This document shows positions 13,688-25,024 of a DNA stretch of 64,000 nucleotides, piece after piece. Both the position numbers and the translations under genes were made by a program. This stretch comes from Hybos culiciformis. Lineage: Eukaryota; Arthropoda; Insecta; Diptera; Hybotidae. The notes under the pieces are model-generated. The model searched no databases. It saw nothing but the letters and a program-made list of their open reading frames with translations, and was not told the origin of the DNA. Every line of letters starts with the position of its first letter. The first letter of the stretch is position 1. The DNA is taken from NCBI GenBank assembly GCA_964007475.1, contig OZ023274.1, positions 102,843,372 to 102,907,371 on the forward strand. Reading direction: 5' to 3'.

Positions 13688-13944
13688 CGTCTGCTCAGAA
13701 ATGAAACAACGTATGACATTTATACGTCATTATTTGACAATAGCACCATTCGATTCCTCGTACTCGATTTTATAAGTACAACTACTTTGCAATATTCTTA
13801 ATGTTGATTAAAATGTGTTTTTTAGATGAAAATTGTACGCTACTTGATATTTTTTCATACGTTTTTTTTAATTTTCAAATCTTTAAATTCAAATTACTCG
13901 AAACTATACTTTTCATTATACGTTGTTTCATTTCTGAGCAGGCG
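13688..13944 (+). mobile_element. 257-bp TIR element (MITE), copy A
   Basis: Terminal inverted repeats CGTCTGCTCAGAAATGAAAC and the matching right end (GTTTCATTTCTGAGCAGGCG) flank 257 bp with no coding capacity. The 4-bp target duplication is AGTT (13684-13687 and 13945-13948). By eye it differs from copy B (32187-32443) at a single base, in the left TIR. A 4-bp duplication fits families such as Chapaev, Academ or Sola; which one supplied the transposase is not determinable here. Confidence 0.93.
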
Positions 13945-13948
13945 AGTT

Positions 13949-14905
13949 GTACCTTATAGTTACATCTTTGTATACCTTAGAGATTGGTTAAGATTTAAGT
14001 CCTATCGTTGGATTTAAATTTAAAAAAAATATTAAAAATCTATACGAGGTTTAAGAGCTTAATTTGAAAATAAATTTAAGTTAAAAATTACTATTTCAAA
14101 CTGACTTACTAACTGACTCTTTATTCTTTAAATTATGTTAAATTTGTATTATGAGAAAAAAAAATAGAAGCTTATCTATTTATTAAATCATTATATTAAA
14201 ATTAATAAGAATAATTTATTAACAATTAGCATTTTTGTCACATGAATTCATAATAAACAGACCTTACGTTGTGTTAAATAATAAACTTATTTATTATTTA
14301 TCTTTGTATACTTTTTTTTTGTTTTCTTCTTATAGTTTCGATTTTCACAAATAATAATAATAAAAATTATTTGATATTTTGAAAAAAAAAAAAAAAATTT
14401 ACATAATCTAAAAGTTAAAAAATATAATATTTTATAAAAATAAAAATAAAAAGAAAAGTATAAATAAGTTTCCTATTTAAATGGAAATAATAATAATAAC
14501 AAGGGTGAAAGATTACATGAACAGAAAATTATGTTTCTTATAACAAATATAATACTTAAGACAAATTGGTTTACATTATAAAACAAAAATATATTTTTTT
14601 GTATAAATGAATTAAAATTATATAAATTAATCATTATTCAATATAACTTCAATATAACTTCGTCGTGTTGTGGAAAAATTATTAAGTTTCGATCTGTTAT
14701 AATATCGACAAAATTTGAAAATTATTCCTTTGTGGGTTTGACCTCTTATATTTAAATTGTCTTTGGTGTTAAAAGCTTAATTATCATAACTTTGAACAAA
14801 ATAATAATGTTTTTTTTTAAACAAAATATTAGATTTTCTATATCTACACACATACTGTTCATATATATTTGTTGTTACTTTTTATTACAGTGCTTTTCAA
14901 GTTAA
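13949..14905. other. No gene seen; AT-rich
   Basis: Homopolymer and AAT-rich sequence only. Confidence 0.7.
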
Positions 14906-14908
14906 TTA

Positions 14909-15379
14909 CACTGGCCTACACTCATTTTGGTGCCTAAGATATTAGACCTGATTTTGGGTATATTTTGTGAGCTGATACAATGAAAACTAGTCACATTTTT
15001 CATATCAGCTCTTTATCTTGATTGCCAATTTCAATACCAAAGTATACAGAATACAAGCGAATTACCGTGTCATTAATCGGTTTCCGTTGATCTTTCATTA
15101 TATACTCACCGCATATGTAACAAAACACATCAGGATCGTTAATGCAACTTCTTGACTCACTTATGCCATCATAAATTTATACGATTAATGTCATAAAAGT
15201 AGTTATAACATGGACTGATTTTGAATAAAACCGTAAAAAATTTGAAATAAGAATTGTAGGTAAACCAGAGCTGTCAGCTGACATCTAGTAGCAGCAATGT
15301 AGTTCATACTAACTACTTTACCGACAACAGATGCAAACAGAGCTGCACCAATACAAAATTATTTTTTTGTAGGCCAGTG
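14909..15379. mobile_element. 471-bp TIR element with TTA target duplication
   Basis: Inverted ends CACTGGCCTACA and TGTAGGCCAGTG, each followed inward by a TTGGTGC motif. Direct TTA on both sides (14906-14908, 15380-15382). The TTA/TAA 3-bp duplication suggests a PIF/Harbinger-type non-autonomous element. Interior G+C is higher than the surroundings, but no transposase frame is recognised. Confidence 0.75.
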
Positions 15380-15384
15380 TTATT

Positions 15385-16755
15385 AATCTAAGTTTAATTC
15401 CGTTTATAGCATTCAATATAAAGCAGAAAAATTCTTGTTAAATTTTTTTTAATTAAAGCTTGCATTATAAAATAAATAAATTTTCACCTATTTAAATAGA
15501 AGAATTATTGTATATATACATTTATATGAATGTACTTTGAAAATTGAATACCCAATTAAATTTTTTCATATAATTTTCTTCTTTTTTTTTTTTTTGTGAA
15601 AAAATCTGCAATTAAAATAAAACGGAAAAAAAACTTTATATTTTAAGTATGAATTGCTATGGAGAATTTTTTACTTTTTTATTAAGCAAAAAGATGATGT
15701 ATATTATATACATATATTTTATTATTATTATTATTATTCATTGGATTTTCCTCAAAAAGCAAAAAAATTTTCTTTTTTTTTTATTTATATTCAAAAATAA
15801 TAATAATAATAATAATAAAACAACTTATTTTACTTGTTTTCCTTTCTTTAAAATATATATATAAATATTGACCTTGATAAAAACGTAAGCGTTGCGTCTA
15901 CATAACTTTTTTATTATTATTTTCTTTTCTTCAGTTTTTCTCCATGAGGAAAAATAAAAAAAAAAAATGTTTTATATTTATTAAGCCTAAATTTCATTTC
16001 ATTGGGGTTTTGGTTTTTTTTTTTTTTTTAATGTAAACTGTTGGGTTTTGTACTTTGTATATGGACAAAAATATACATAAAATATATATAGTATACCTAC
16101 TTGTAATATTATATATTTAAGTATATGTACATAATTATATAAAAAAGAAAATTCCACTAAAAAAAAAAAGTTCGTTAAAAAACCATAAATATCATATCCT
16201 GTGTATAAATATACAAGTATAAAGAAAATTCGTATATACATGTACATAACAGAAATATATATAATCGGCGGCGGTTTATTTCTTGACTATTTGTGACAAT
16301 TTTGTTATTTTTAAAAATAAAAAAAAAATATAAAACTTTAAAATAATCACAAAGTCTATATTTAAAAATTTAAATTTTCTTTACGATTTTTTTTCTTTTG
16401 ATTATTTATTATAAAATTGTATATTTTTATAGTTATATATAGGTGGTAAATAAATTTAATATCCGAAAAATGTTATTCTTGTTTGAAATTGATTGGATTT
16501 TTTTTTAATTTAATTTCGTCAAGCTTAACGCTGCTTAATCCGTAACTATTACAGCAGCGAATCAAAAAATAATATTAATTTTTTCATAAAAAAAAAAAAA
16601 ATAATTAAAATTTGATATTTTTGAAAAATTAAATTCGTGAAAATTCAAAATGAAAAATGAATAATATTTTGTACGAACTTCTAATTTCAAGGTAATCGTT
16701 GTTAGATCATCATTGCATGATAACCTAGACTTCTAGAGAACAACAAAAATATACT
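15385..16755. other. No gene seen; AT-rich, AAT microsatellites
   Basis: (TTA)n at about 15718-15738, (AAT)n at about 15796-15818 and one CGGCGG motif (16265-16274). Short Tyr/Phe/Ile ORFs here look like low-complexity artefacts. Confidence 0.65.
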
Positions 16756-16758
16756 TAC

Positions 16759-16833
16759 TTCAAGGGGACAAACTGAAAAATTAGCATAAATTTCAGTCCT
16801 AAATGGGGATCGGAACACACGGCTGAAGATTGC
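16759..16833 (-). mobile_element. Degraded SINE copy
   Basis: Matches the SINE at 1761-1895 over GGACAAACTGAAAAATTA and the following degraded B box (GTGTTCCGATCCCC on the minus strand). The tRNA head beyond the B box is missing. Confidence 0.55.
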
Positions 16834-17724
16834 ACATAAAATAATAAGTTTCAGCAAAATATGGTCAATCGTTCTAAATAAGCAGCTTTATTACTTTTAC
16901 TAATATTGATGTCTATGCTATACGTTGTTAATACATATATATTTTTTCGCAAAATATTATATTATTGTTATGGTCGATCGATGTTCTGAATGTCGTTTTG
17001 TTTATCTAAATGAGGGTTGAAAGGCAACTAACTAAAGAATATATAATAATGTATATAATTATATATACTGTATATCAACGTGTACATATACGATTAAAAA
17101 AGAAAAGAAAATATATATATATACAAATATATAAAGATTAATTATAATGTAAAACGTGTATAAAGGGGTCAATATAGTGCGCCAGAATGTTTATCATATT
17201 AAATACGAACGACCAGTGAAGAAAATAAAAATGTATATTTTATATATAGATTCAAAAGTTTATTATTATTTTCTTCTTCTTCTTCTTCGCTTTTGGTTTT
17301 AAATGGCTAAATAAAAGTTTGCAGAACTTTTTTTTTTATTATAGGTATGTACAAATGTATATATTTTATCATAATAATAAGAATATCTTTGTCTCAATAA
17401 AAATAAAATGAAAATGACATTATTAGCTTTAATGCTAAATTGATTTTTTAAGTTTAACAAAAAAAATAATAAAATAAAATAAAATATATAATATGATGGT
17501 TCTTTGACATTAGGCCCCTTGTTTACGTCATTTATATATAATCAAAAAAATAAATTCAAAATTGCGAAGTGTTATAAAAAATAATCTTATATAGTATACA
17601 CGCATATATATATATAGAAATTTACAGAAAGGTATGAAAGTTAAGTAAAAAAGAAAATGAAATATTATTATCTAAATTATACTTAGAGAGAAAAAACAAT
17701 TCAATTTTCAACGAAAAGAAAATA

Positions 17725-18640
17725 TTGTTAATCATGTTGTTAAACAGTTTCAAAGTTAACGAGTTTTGTGGAATTTTAATCACTAAAAAAGAAGAGCTAC
17801 AATCTAAATGCTTTAAATTCGCTGATCCTAAAACCAAGGCGAGAAAATATTGCTCGCGACAATTTATTTATTTCAATGAGAAGATTATATACCATACTTG
17901 GCCCGCAAGCCGCATACGGTTCTCGTTCTTCTTCACTGCGGCTCTAGCCACGTTCGAAAAAATATTGTTAAAAATTGATTTTAAAAAATACAATTTAAAA
18001 ATAGACATTTTCAAATGTAGTGTATTCGTTGTCATATAATTTTATATTTCCTCTTTTAAAGAATGCAGCGTGTAAATTGATTTCGATATTTGGTACAAAA
18101 TACTGCTGTGAATCTTTGTATTTAACAATGAAATTTATTAAATCGAAGCACCGTTTCCAGCTAACAAATGAACATTTAACTGAGCTTATTCGTACGGCAC
18201 TAACAAGTTATGAGCCAGATTTTTAACGATTAGCGATCAAGATACAAACACATAAAACAACAGCATCTACTAGTAAAGAATAAAAATTTTCTATGAGTAT
18301 TTTTAATGTACATAAATGTATTTTTTTAAATAAATCATGAATGAAAATAAAGATAAATGAAAATGGCAATAATGACAGTTTACAATTTTACATATTTAAA
18401 ACAATTTCTAATTGCGGCTCTCGACAATTCTGATTTTTGTAATTTTGGTTCCTATCGGGATAAAGTTTGGCCACCCCTGTTATATAAGGTCTATGTATAG
18501 TTCCGTTAATTTGGTTTTAAAGTTTGCAGAGCAAAAAGTCTTTAAGTTGCATAGTGCGCACTCATCATCGTTACCAGCGAGATTTGAGGCTATTTTGATG
18601 CACAAATTTTTTCTTTCTTCAAAATAATGATTGGGCTAAT
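17725..18640 (+). pseudogene. Relic of a ZBED/hAT-type transposon
   Basis: From 18053 to the stop at 18224-18226 the frame reads LLKNAACKLISIFGTKYCCE, SLYLTMKFIKSKHRFQLTNE, HLTELIRTALTSYEPDF. This is the C-terminal hAT dimerisation region typical of ZBED5/FAM200/GTF2IRD2-like transposases (pattern FGS.YLCE..FS.M...KSK.R..LT..HL). A preceding frame from 17725 (KKEELQSKCFKFADPKTKAR, HTWPASRIRF) cannot be matched with confidence. About 180 bp downstream, GCGGCTCTCGACAA and AAAGTTTGGCCACCCCTG (about 18413-18478) resemble the 3' non-coding end of the same element class. The N-terminal and catalytic parts are absent, so the copy is dead. Confidence 0.65.
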
Positions 18641-18644
18641 AATG

Positions 18645-19350
18645 GCTATACCACGCTCAATTATTTAAAAAAAAATAAAATCAATTTTGAAAGAAAATTA
18701 ATTTCACATTTTAAGTGTAGGAAGTTTATGATAAAAAAAAAAAATATAAATGTAATCTTCGACTAATTTTTTATTTTTTTCAAAAGGTAAAAATCTTTTT
18801 AACAGATTTATAAAAAAATAATAATAATAATAATAACAAATAATAATATTTTATTGTTTATTTTAAGATTATACGTCTGTTTTTTATATATTTTTATTTT
18901 TTTTTTTTATTTTTAAGGTTTATGTATTTAATTACAGAAAATGTATATAAATATAATTTTTGAGAAACGAAAACCAATTAATTCTATTTAATTTTAATAA
19001 TTTATTAATTTGAAAATAATTCTTCTTTATTTCTATTTTCAGGTAAGAGAAAAAAAAATAAAAACCATAAAGATATTTAATTAAATTCCAATTAAGAAAG
19101 ATTAGATAAATTAATTTGAAAAAAAAAAAAAAAAGAATAAAAAGAAAAATAAATTGTAAAAAAGTATAGTTTTACATTGTAATCTCTAATATTTTTTTTA
19201 AAGATAAATTAAAGCTTAAAATATATATATTAAATACTTGAGTTATAAATGTCTGGTTATATACCAATATATGCAAAACAAAAACCTACTATGGCAATAA
19301 AGGTCTTTATTTTTTTAGTATCTTCTTCCAAAGAGTTCTGGTACTATTAA
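18645..19350. other. No gene seen; contains the candidate ratchet site
   Basis: AT-rich with an (AAT)n tract at about 18817-18845. The only notable signal is TTTTCAG|GTAAGAG at 19036-19048. Confidence 0.65.
19031..19048 (+). promoter_or_regulatory. Candidate recursive splice site (zero-length exon)
   Basis: TTCTATTTTCAG|GTAAGAG: a pyrimidine-rich tract and 3' splice site directly followed by a strong 5' splice site. This is the signature of ratchet points that remove very long insect introns stepwise. It lies roughly midway between the candidate donor at 6339 and the acceptor at 33353. A chance occurrence is possible. Confidence 0.35.
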
Positions 19351-19352
19351 TT

Positions 19353-19640
19353 ACTACGGCGAATTCGCCGTAGAATTGTTTTTTCTATAACTTTTGACCT
19401 AATGAACGAAGGAGGGCTTAAAATAGACTTAAAATGATCATATGCAATAATTTAAATATTAAGAAAATTTTAATATTAATAATAGGGATTTTTAAGGTGC
19501 TAAAACAATCGATTTAGGCAACTTGGTTGAATCAATACTTAATTTTGACGCAGGGAAAATAATTTTTTTCTATATTATTCTACAATCCTAAATGCTTAAA
19601 AAATAACTCGACAAATTTTCTGCACGGCGATGGGCCGTAG
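19353..19640. mobile_element. Inverted-repeat element with palindromic end
   Basis: The left end carries a 20-bp perfect palindrome, CTACGGCGAATTCGCCGTAG (19354-19373). The right end is the inverted ACTACGGCCCATCGCCGTG (about 19622-19640). Both are followed inward by AGAA. About 288 bp, non-coding. No clean target duplication seen, so the class is open. Confidence 0.55.
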
Positions 19641-19644
19641 TCAT

Positions 19645-22610
19645 TTTCAATATGAGACGTCCGTTTCTTTTTTAAATCAAAATTTCGAAAATAAATTAAG
19701 TAATTAAGTATATTAAAGCGTCTATAGAAAACTGTAATGAAAAAATCTATGTATTTATTTCATCATTATCATATTGTCCTAAATAATGTAAATATTGCTC
19801 CAGATACATAATAATGTAATTGGTATACATACTATACTATACACTCTAACCTTAACCTTAAGCTTTTATTGAAATAATTTTGTACTTATAGAAAGCATTT
19901 ATGTTTTGAATATAATATTTTTGTCTAACTATTTTGCAGTTATTAAGTTTTTTTTTGTGTTTTTAAGACCTTGGGAAATTTAACAATTATACGATGTCAA
20001 ATTGTTATAAAGCTTTATTTTCATTATTATTATCCTTGTTTAATTTTATTATTATTTAAAAAAACTTAGTCCTCTGATGTTGGATTATTTTAATAAAATA
20101 ATGAAAATAAAAGAAAGTTAAAACAAAAAAAAAAGATTTTCTAAAAAGATGGTATTAATTTTTTTTATGAAATTTAAATTTAAATATAATACTTATATAA
20201 TATCAAAATTAATAAAGCAAACATATAAGAATATTCATACTATGTATTATAATTATTATTTTATGATAATGAATAATGAGATGATTAATATGTAAATTAG
20301 GTATTAAAAATATTTTATAAAATAATAATTATGTTGTTAAAAAAAAAAAATTAAATTTGTTTAAAGGCTTTTGTTAATTATTAATTAATTAAACGGAAAA
20401 TATTGTTTTTTTTTTCATCATGTCGGCTACTGTTAAATCCCCCATAAAGGCGACCGTTTTATTTTGTACAGACAATATATACAAAATATATATAAAGTAG
20501 AACGTTTTAATATATAAGAGATGTTTTTGCAACATAAATTTTCCAATTTCCATTTGTGAAATAATATTCATATATTTAAATACTTATAATTATATACATA
20601 TATATCTCATAAAATATAAATTGTATAAACAATTATGCAATTATTAAAAAACACAATTTGCGTATAATCAATTTTCCAACTCAGATGAGTGACAAACAAG
20701 GATCTTTCTATATACATACATAATATTTTCACCTAATCTTTTCAAAATGTTACAAAAACCAAAAAAACTTTCAAAATATCTTTCGCTTATAATTTTAATT
20801 TATATATTTTTATTCTCTGTTATTTAACATTGATCCCATTGGAATCAATATAACATATATATACATATTATGTATTTTTTATATACCTATATTTCCTTGA
20901 AGACTTTTAACGTCTGCCTTCAGGTTTTTTTTATACCTTAGAAAATTTTTCTATCAAATATTAAATAAAAAAAATTAAAAAACTTTTTTTTTTCTTCTTC
21001 TTTCTATTTTTCTCTGTTTATATTAAACTTTAATAGGCTTTAGGGGTTGCTTAGCATGAAAAAAAAAATATGCTTATGCTTTAATACATACAATATTTAT
21101 TCGTATATATATATATAGAGAAATAAATGTGTATATCCGTGTATATCCCTACTAAAGACTTAAATTCAAAAATATTGCCGAGATTGGAAAATAATAACGA
21201 AAAATTGTATATATGTAAAAAAAATAAATAATACTACTAAAAGTATCTCGTATTATTGAATTAAAAAAAAAAGCAGTAAATTTCTTGATGAAAAGATGGA
21301 TGATAGAAATATTATGGTTGCGTGATTTAAGCTTCTTCTTTTTTTTTTTTTTTACTTTTCCAAATTTTATTTATTTATATAATGTTTTTCCTTATATTTA
21401 TTTATTTTCCTTAATATAATTAAAAATACTGTCTTTGGTCGCCTTTGGTAACCTGATGATAAAAATTCGCACAATTATATATAATTCCGTTGTAACTTCG
21501 ATATAATTTTCAATCATTTTATTTATTTCATGTTCATTTTTTTTTTTTTTTATTTTGGCTACAACTTGTTAATACAGTCATCGCTTTTACATATTTTACA
21601 ATTGTTCAATGATTTAGCTATAAATGCGTAAAATTAGACATATGTCATTCCTTTAGTGTAGAAAAACTCCGGACTGACAACTATATTATTGAAATAAGTA
21701 CTCTCATTGATATAAGCAGTACAAGTATCACAGATTTCGAGATAAAAGTTCTAGTTTGAGAACATTATTACTGAGTTAGCCAATCATATAAGTCTTGTGT
21801 CTGAACAGAGAGTATTACGAGCAATCTTTGTCTTTATTTTAACTCATGTCATTTTTGATTATTACTTATTTCATTTGTATTTAAATTTGAAAAATAAAAA
21901 ATATTTAATTTATTTCATATCGAAATTAAAAAAAAAACCAAAAAAAACTTATTATACATCAATTTCAGAAGAAATAAAAAAAAATATATTTTTTACTTTG
22001 CTTTTACTGCGATTAATAAAATATATTTCATCAATATGAGAAAAAAAAAACATAAAAGCAATATAATAAAATAATTGATGTATTACACCTACTCGAATTT
22101 GATACATATAAAAAAATTTCAAGCTGACAAATTTTCTATTTTTCTCTTAACAAAAATTTTCCTTCCTATTTTTTCTTTTTCTTTTTATTTTAAAGATTGA
22201 TTTTTATTGAAAATTTTTTGTCAAAATCTCTTATTGTTTTGTATCCATGGAAATTTTCTTAATTTAATGGTTTTTGATTTCAGTAATTTATTTATTTATT
22301 TATTTCTAATGTCGTCGTCGTATGTGTATTTTATATATTTTATTCCTAAGAAAAAAAAAAAACCAAAAAAAAAAGAAATTATTTCAAAGAATAGCATTAA
22401 GTATTTGTGTACATATTTTAAATTCTTCAAATTAGTTAATTAATTAACTTCTTATTAACTTTATATTATATCTATATAATGTCAAATTGAAAGATATAAA
22501 AAATATATGTATGCATATAGAATTAAAATAATTCTGATTAGATTGGCTCACACAAATATGTCTTTTTCAACATTCTGAGTTTAAAAAAAAGAATATGTTA
22601 ATATTTTATA
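19645..22610. other. No gene seen; AT-rich
   Basis: Homopolymer-rich. A moderately complex stretch at 21580-21830 (CTCCGGACTGACAACTA) has no coding or repeat match I can identify. Confidence 0.65.
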
Positions 22611-22614
22611 CGGC

Positions 22615-22989
22615 GTTCAAACAGGCCCAAAATTATATAGTTTAAGCTTAAACTAGTGTAGTTTTGGTTTCTGCCATACAAAATTTCTGTAGTTAGTTAC
22701 ACTAGTTTAAGCTAAAACTATACTTATTAAAACTAGAAAATGAAAGCAGTAAGCAAAAGTGAAATCAATTATTTGTAATAATTCATAGCATAATTTATGT
22801 AGATAAAGTCGGCCAAAATAAAATATTAGGTGAAAAACTAAAAATAAAATTTCTACTCATACAAAAAAATCATAATAAAGAATATAAATAATAATAAAAA
22901 AAATTTTAGTTGACAAAATAATTTTATTTTATGTTTGAACAGTTTGCTTAAACTATAAAATTATATAGTTTAAATTTTTATGTTTGAAC
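22615..22989. mobile_element. AT-rich foldback element
   Basis: GTTCAAACA at the left and TGTTTGAAC at the right bracket 375 bp. An internal inverted pair, TAGTTTAAGCTTAAACTAG and CTAGTTTAAGCTAAAACTA, forms a hairpin near 22639-22717. AAAATTATATAGTTTAA occurs near both ends. Target duplication not resolved. Confidence 0.45.
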
Positions 22990-23329
22990 ATAATATTAGA
23001 TACATTTTTGGAATAATCGAAAATTAAAAAAAGAAAAAATTTTGCGAAATCATAAAAAAAAAGAAAATTGTAATTTTTATTTTTTTGGTATAAAATCATT
23101 TCCGTTGCGGTGAATTTTTTTTTTGAGTATATAAAAATATATAAGATAGAATAAGATTTTGTTTTTTTTTTTTTTTTCTTAAAGGGAAGGGAATGTTAAC
23201 AGAAAATAATTTTGGGAAACAAAATATAAGAAACCAAAAAAAAATTTTTTTGTTTTTTAAAATTGACAAAAAATAGGAAAAATTTAACTTCCGCTTTAAT
23301 ATGCATATGGTTTTAAAAATATTTTTGAA

Positions 23330-23570
23330 TAGGGATGTTCATCGATAATAGGGAGTTTTTGTGTAGATACATATACTGTGTTCCGATAAGCTTTAGGTTA
23401 CAAATTATCGAAAATAGAGTTTAAATTGTCCATAATAGAGTATCAGTTTAAATTCGAACATTGAAAAAAATTGCACACATAAAGACACATAACATTCTAT
23501 GCACAATGATACGTTCCATTTACTCAAAAAATCGTAATGTCGATACTTTCGGAGATATCGAATATCCCTA
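23330..23570. mobile_element. Small hAT-type MITE
   Basis: Ends TAGGGATGTTCATCGATA and TATCGAATATCCCTA are imperfect inverted repeats. TTTTGAA directly flanks both sides (23323-23329 and 23571-23577), near the 8-bp duplication expected for hAT. 241 bp, non-coding. Confidence 0.6.
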
Positions 23571-23574
23571 TTTT

Positions 23575-24110
23575 GAAACCATTATAGAATGAAAATTTGA
23601 TTGAAAATTTCCAAAAAAAAAGTTTCAATCAGAAAAATCATTTTCATTTTATATTCTTTCAATATCTTTAGTTCAAAACTCAATTTCGAAATTGATTATA
23701 ATTACTAATTACTATTGATCCTCCTATACTAATCTGTAACCTTATGATTTTCTTTAAAAAAAATTCAAATATTAAAATTCGATAAAAATAATTTTCAAAT
23801 GAAACATATTTATGCACATAGTAGATATACCTATCTACATATACATATGTAGAAATAAATATTATTTACAATTGAAAAGGAAAAAAAAAATTATATTATC
23901 ATGTTTAACAACCAGAATATTATATACAGGATTTAAATTATTTAAAACAAGATATCTTTTCATATAAAATATGAATTTATGTTAATCATAAAAAAAAAAA
24001 AAATCAAATTATTATGTACAATACAGAACTTTTTCTGTATCAAAATTATGCTGGATATTCAAAAAAAAATCTAAATTCTGCCGGGAAAACAACAAACTGT
24101 TGAATATTTT
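23575..24110. other. No gene seen; AT-rich
   Basis: Nothing recognised. Confidence 0.7.
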
Positions 24111-24119
24111 TTTTTTTTG

Positions 24120-24630
24120 GTTTCTCATTGTTCATGAGTCAGCTGAAGAATGAAGCGCGCGAGCAAATCCCGGTATTTATAAAAAAAAAAAACAATTTGC
24201 CCGCGCGCTTCAGTCATCATCTGTCTGTTGAGCAGTGAGCAGCTCAATCAATTTTTTTTTTGCCCCTCACTGTTCAAGAGTCAGATAAAGACTGAATCGC
24301 GGGGGCACAGTTCAAGAGTATAATTAAAAGTGTGAAACTGGTCTAAGGGGTTTTTTTTCAAGGATTTTCTGGGCTTTTTCTTCGGATTTTTTTTAAGAAT
24401 TTTCTGGGAGGGGAATTTTTTCATAATTTAGCTTTCGAGCAGAAAGTGAACGAGATAATTTAAATTAATGACAACTAAACGAAATCAAAATCGGCGCCTA
24501 TAGTTAAAATTAGTTACAAAGCCCTCAACTGCAAGACCTGCAGACGGACGGACAGAAAGCGCGGGTCTGTTATAAATTTAATTTTTTGATGAAAAATTGT
24601 CTAAAAACCAGACAAGAAGAAAATTTTTTT
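24120..24630. repeat. GC-richer patch with three related units, one inverted
   Basis: GAAGCGCGCGAGCAAAT (about 24151-24167) pairs with ATTTGCCCGCGCGCTTC (about 24196-24212) across a loop of about 28 nt. The neighbouring CTCA(T/C)TGTTCA.GAGTCAG strings at about 24127 and 24266 are direct repeats. The patch ends with GCAGACGGACGGACAG (about 24540-24555). Probably a decayed transposable element; class unknown. Confidence 0.5.
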
Positions 24631-24874
24631 GGTGGAAAAAAAAATTATATCTAGGGTGGTTAAATTTGACCTAATTTTACTATATGTATGTAGGAAAAAG
24701 GAAAATTGAGAAAACAATTTATTTTTTTTCACATCAAATTGGTATATCTTATACATATTATGCCTAGTAGTTAGTCTATTATTGTTATCTAATATAATAT
24801 ATGTATTTAAAATTTATAGATTTATTTATAAAATAATGATATTAAAGTTAAAATAAATGAAAGAATTAAATAAA

Positions 24875-25020
24875 ATGCTGTAGTGGTATTGTCAGTACAA
24901 ACCTCATTCGCGGATTGTGGGTTCGATTAAAACTCCTCAGGCGTGTAAATTGTATTGTCATTAGCCCACAAATCTCGTTCGTGGGTTCGATTAAAACTCA
25001 TCAGGCGTGTAAATTTTTAC
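24875..25020 (+). mobile_element. SINE-like element with duplicated B-box segment
   Basis: GTAGTGGTATTGTCAGTACA resembles a tRNA A-box region and GTGGGTTCGATTAAAACTC the B-box region. The block TATTGTCA...GTGGGTTCGATTAAAACTC(C/A)TCAGGCGTGTAAATT occurs twice, about 64-66 bp apart (B boxes at about 24918 and 24982). The second unit lacks the GTAGTGG start. Confidence 0.6.
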
Positions 25021-25024
25021 AACA

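Noticed and set aside
13826..14017. 63-codon ORF across the right end of MITE copy A
   Set aside because: It crosses the element boundary and target duplication; no homology.
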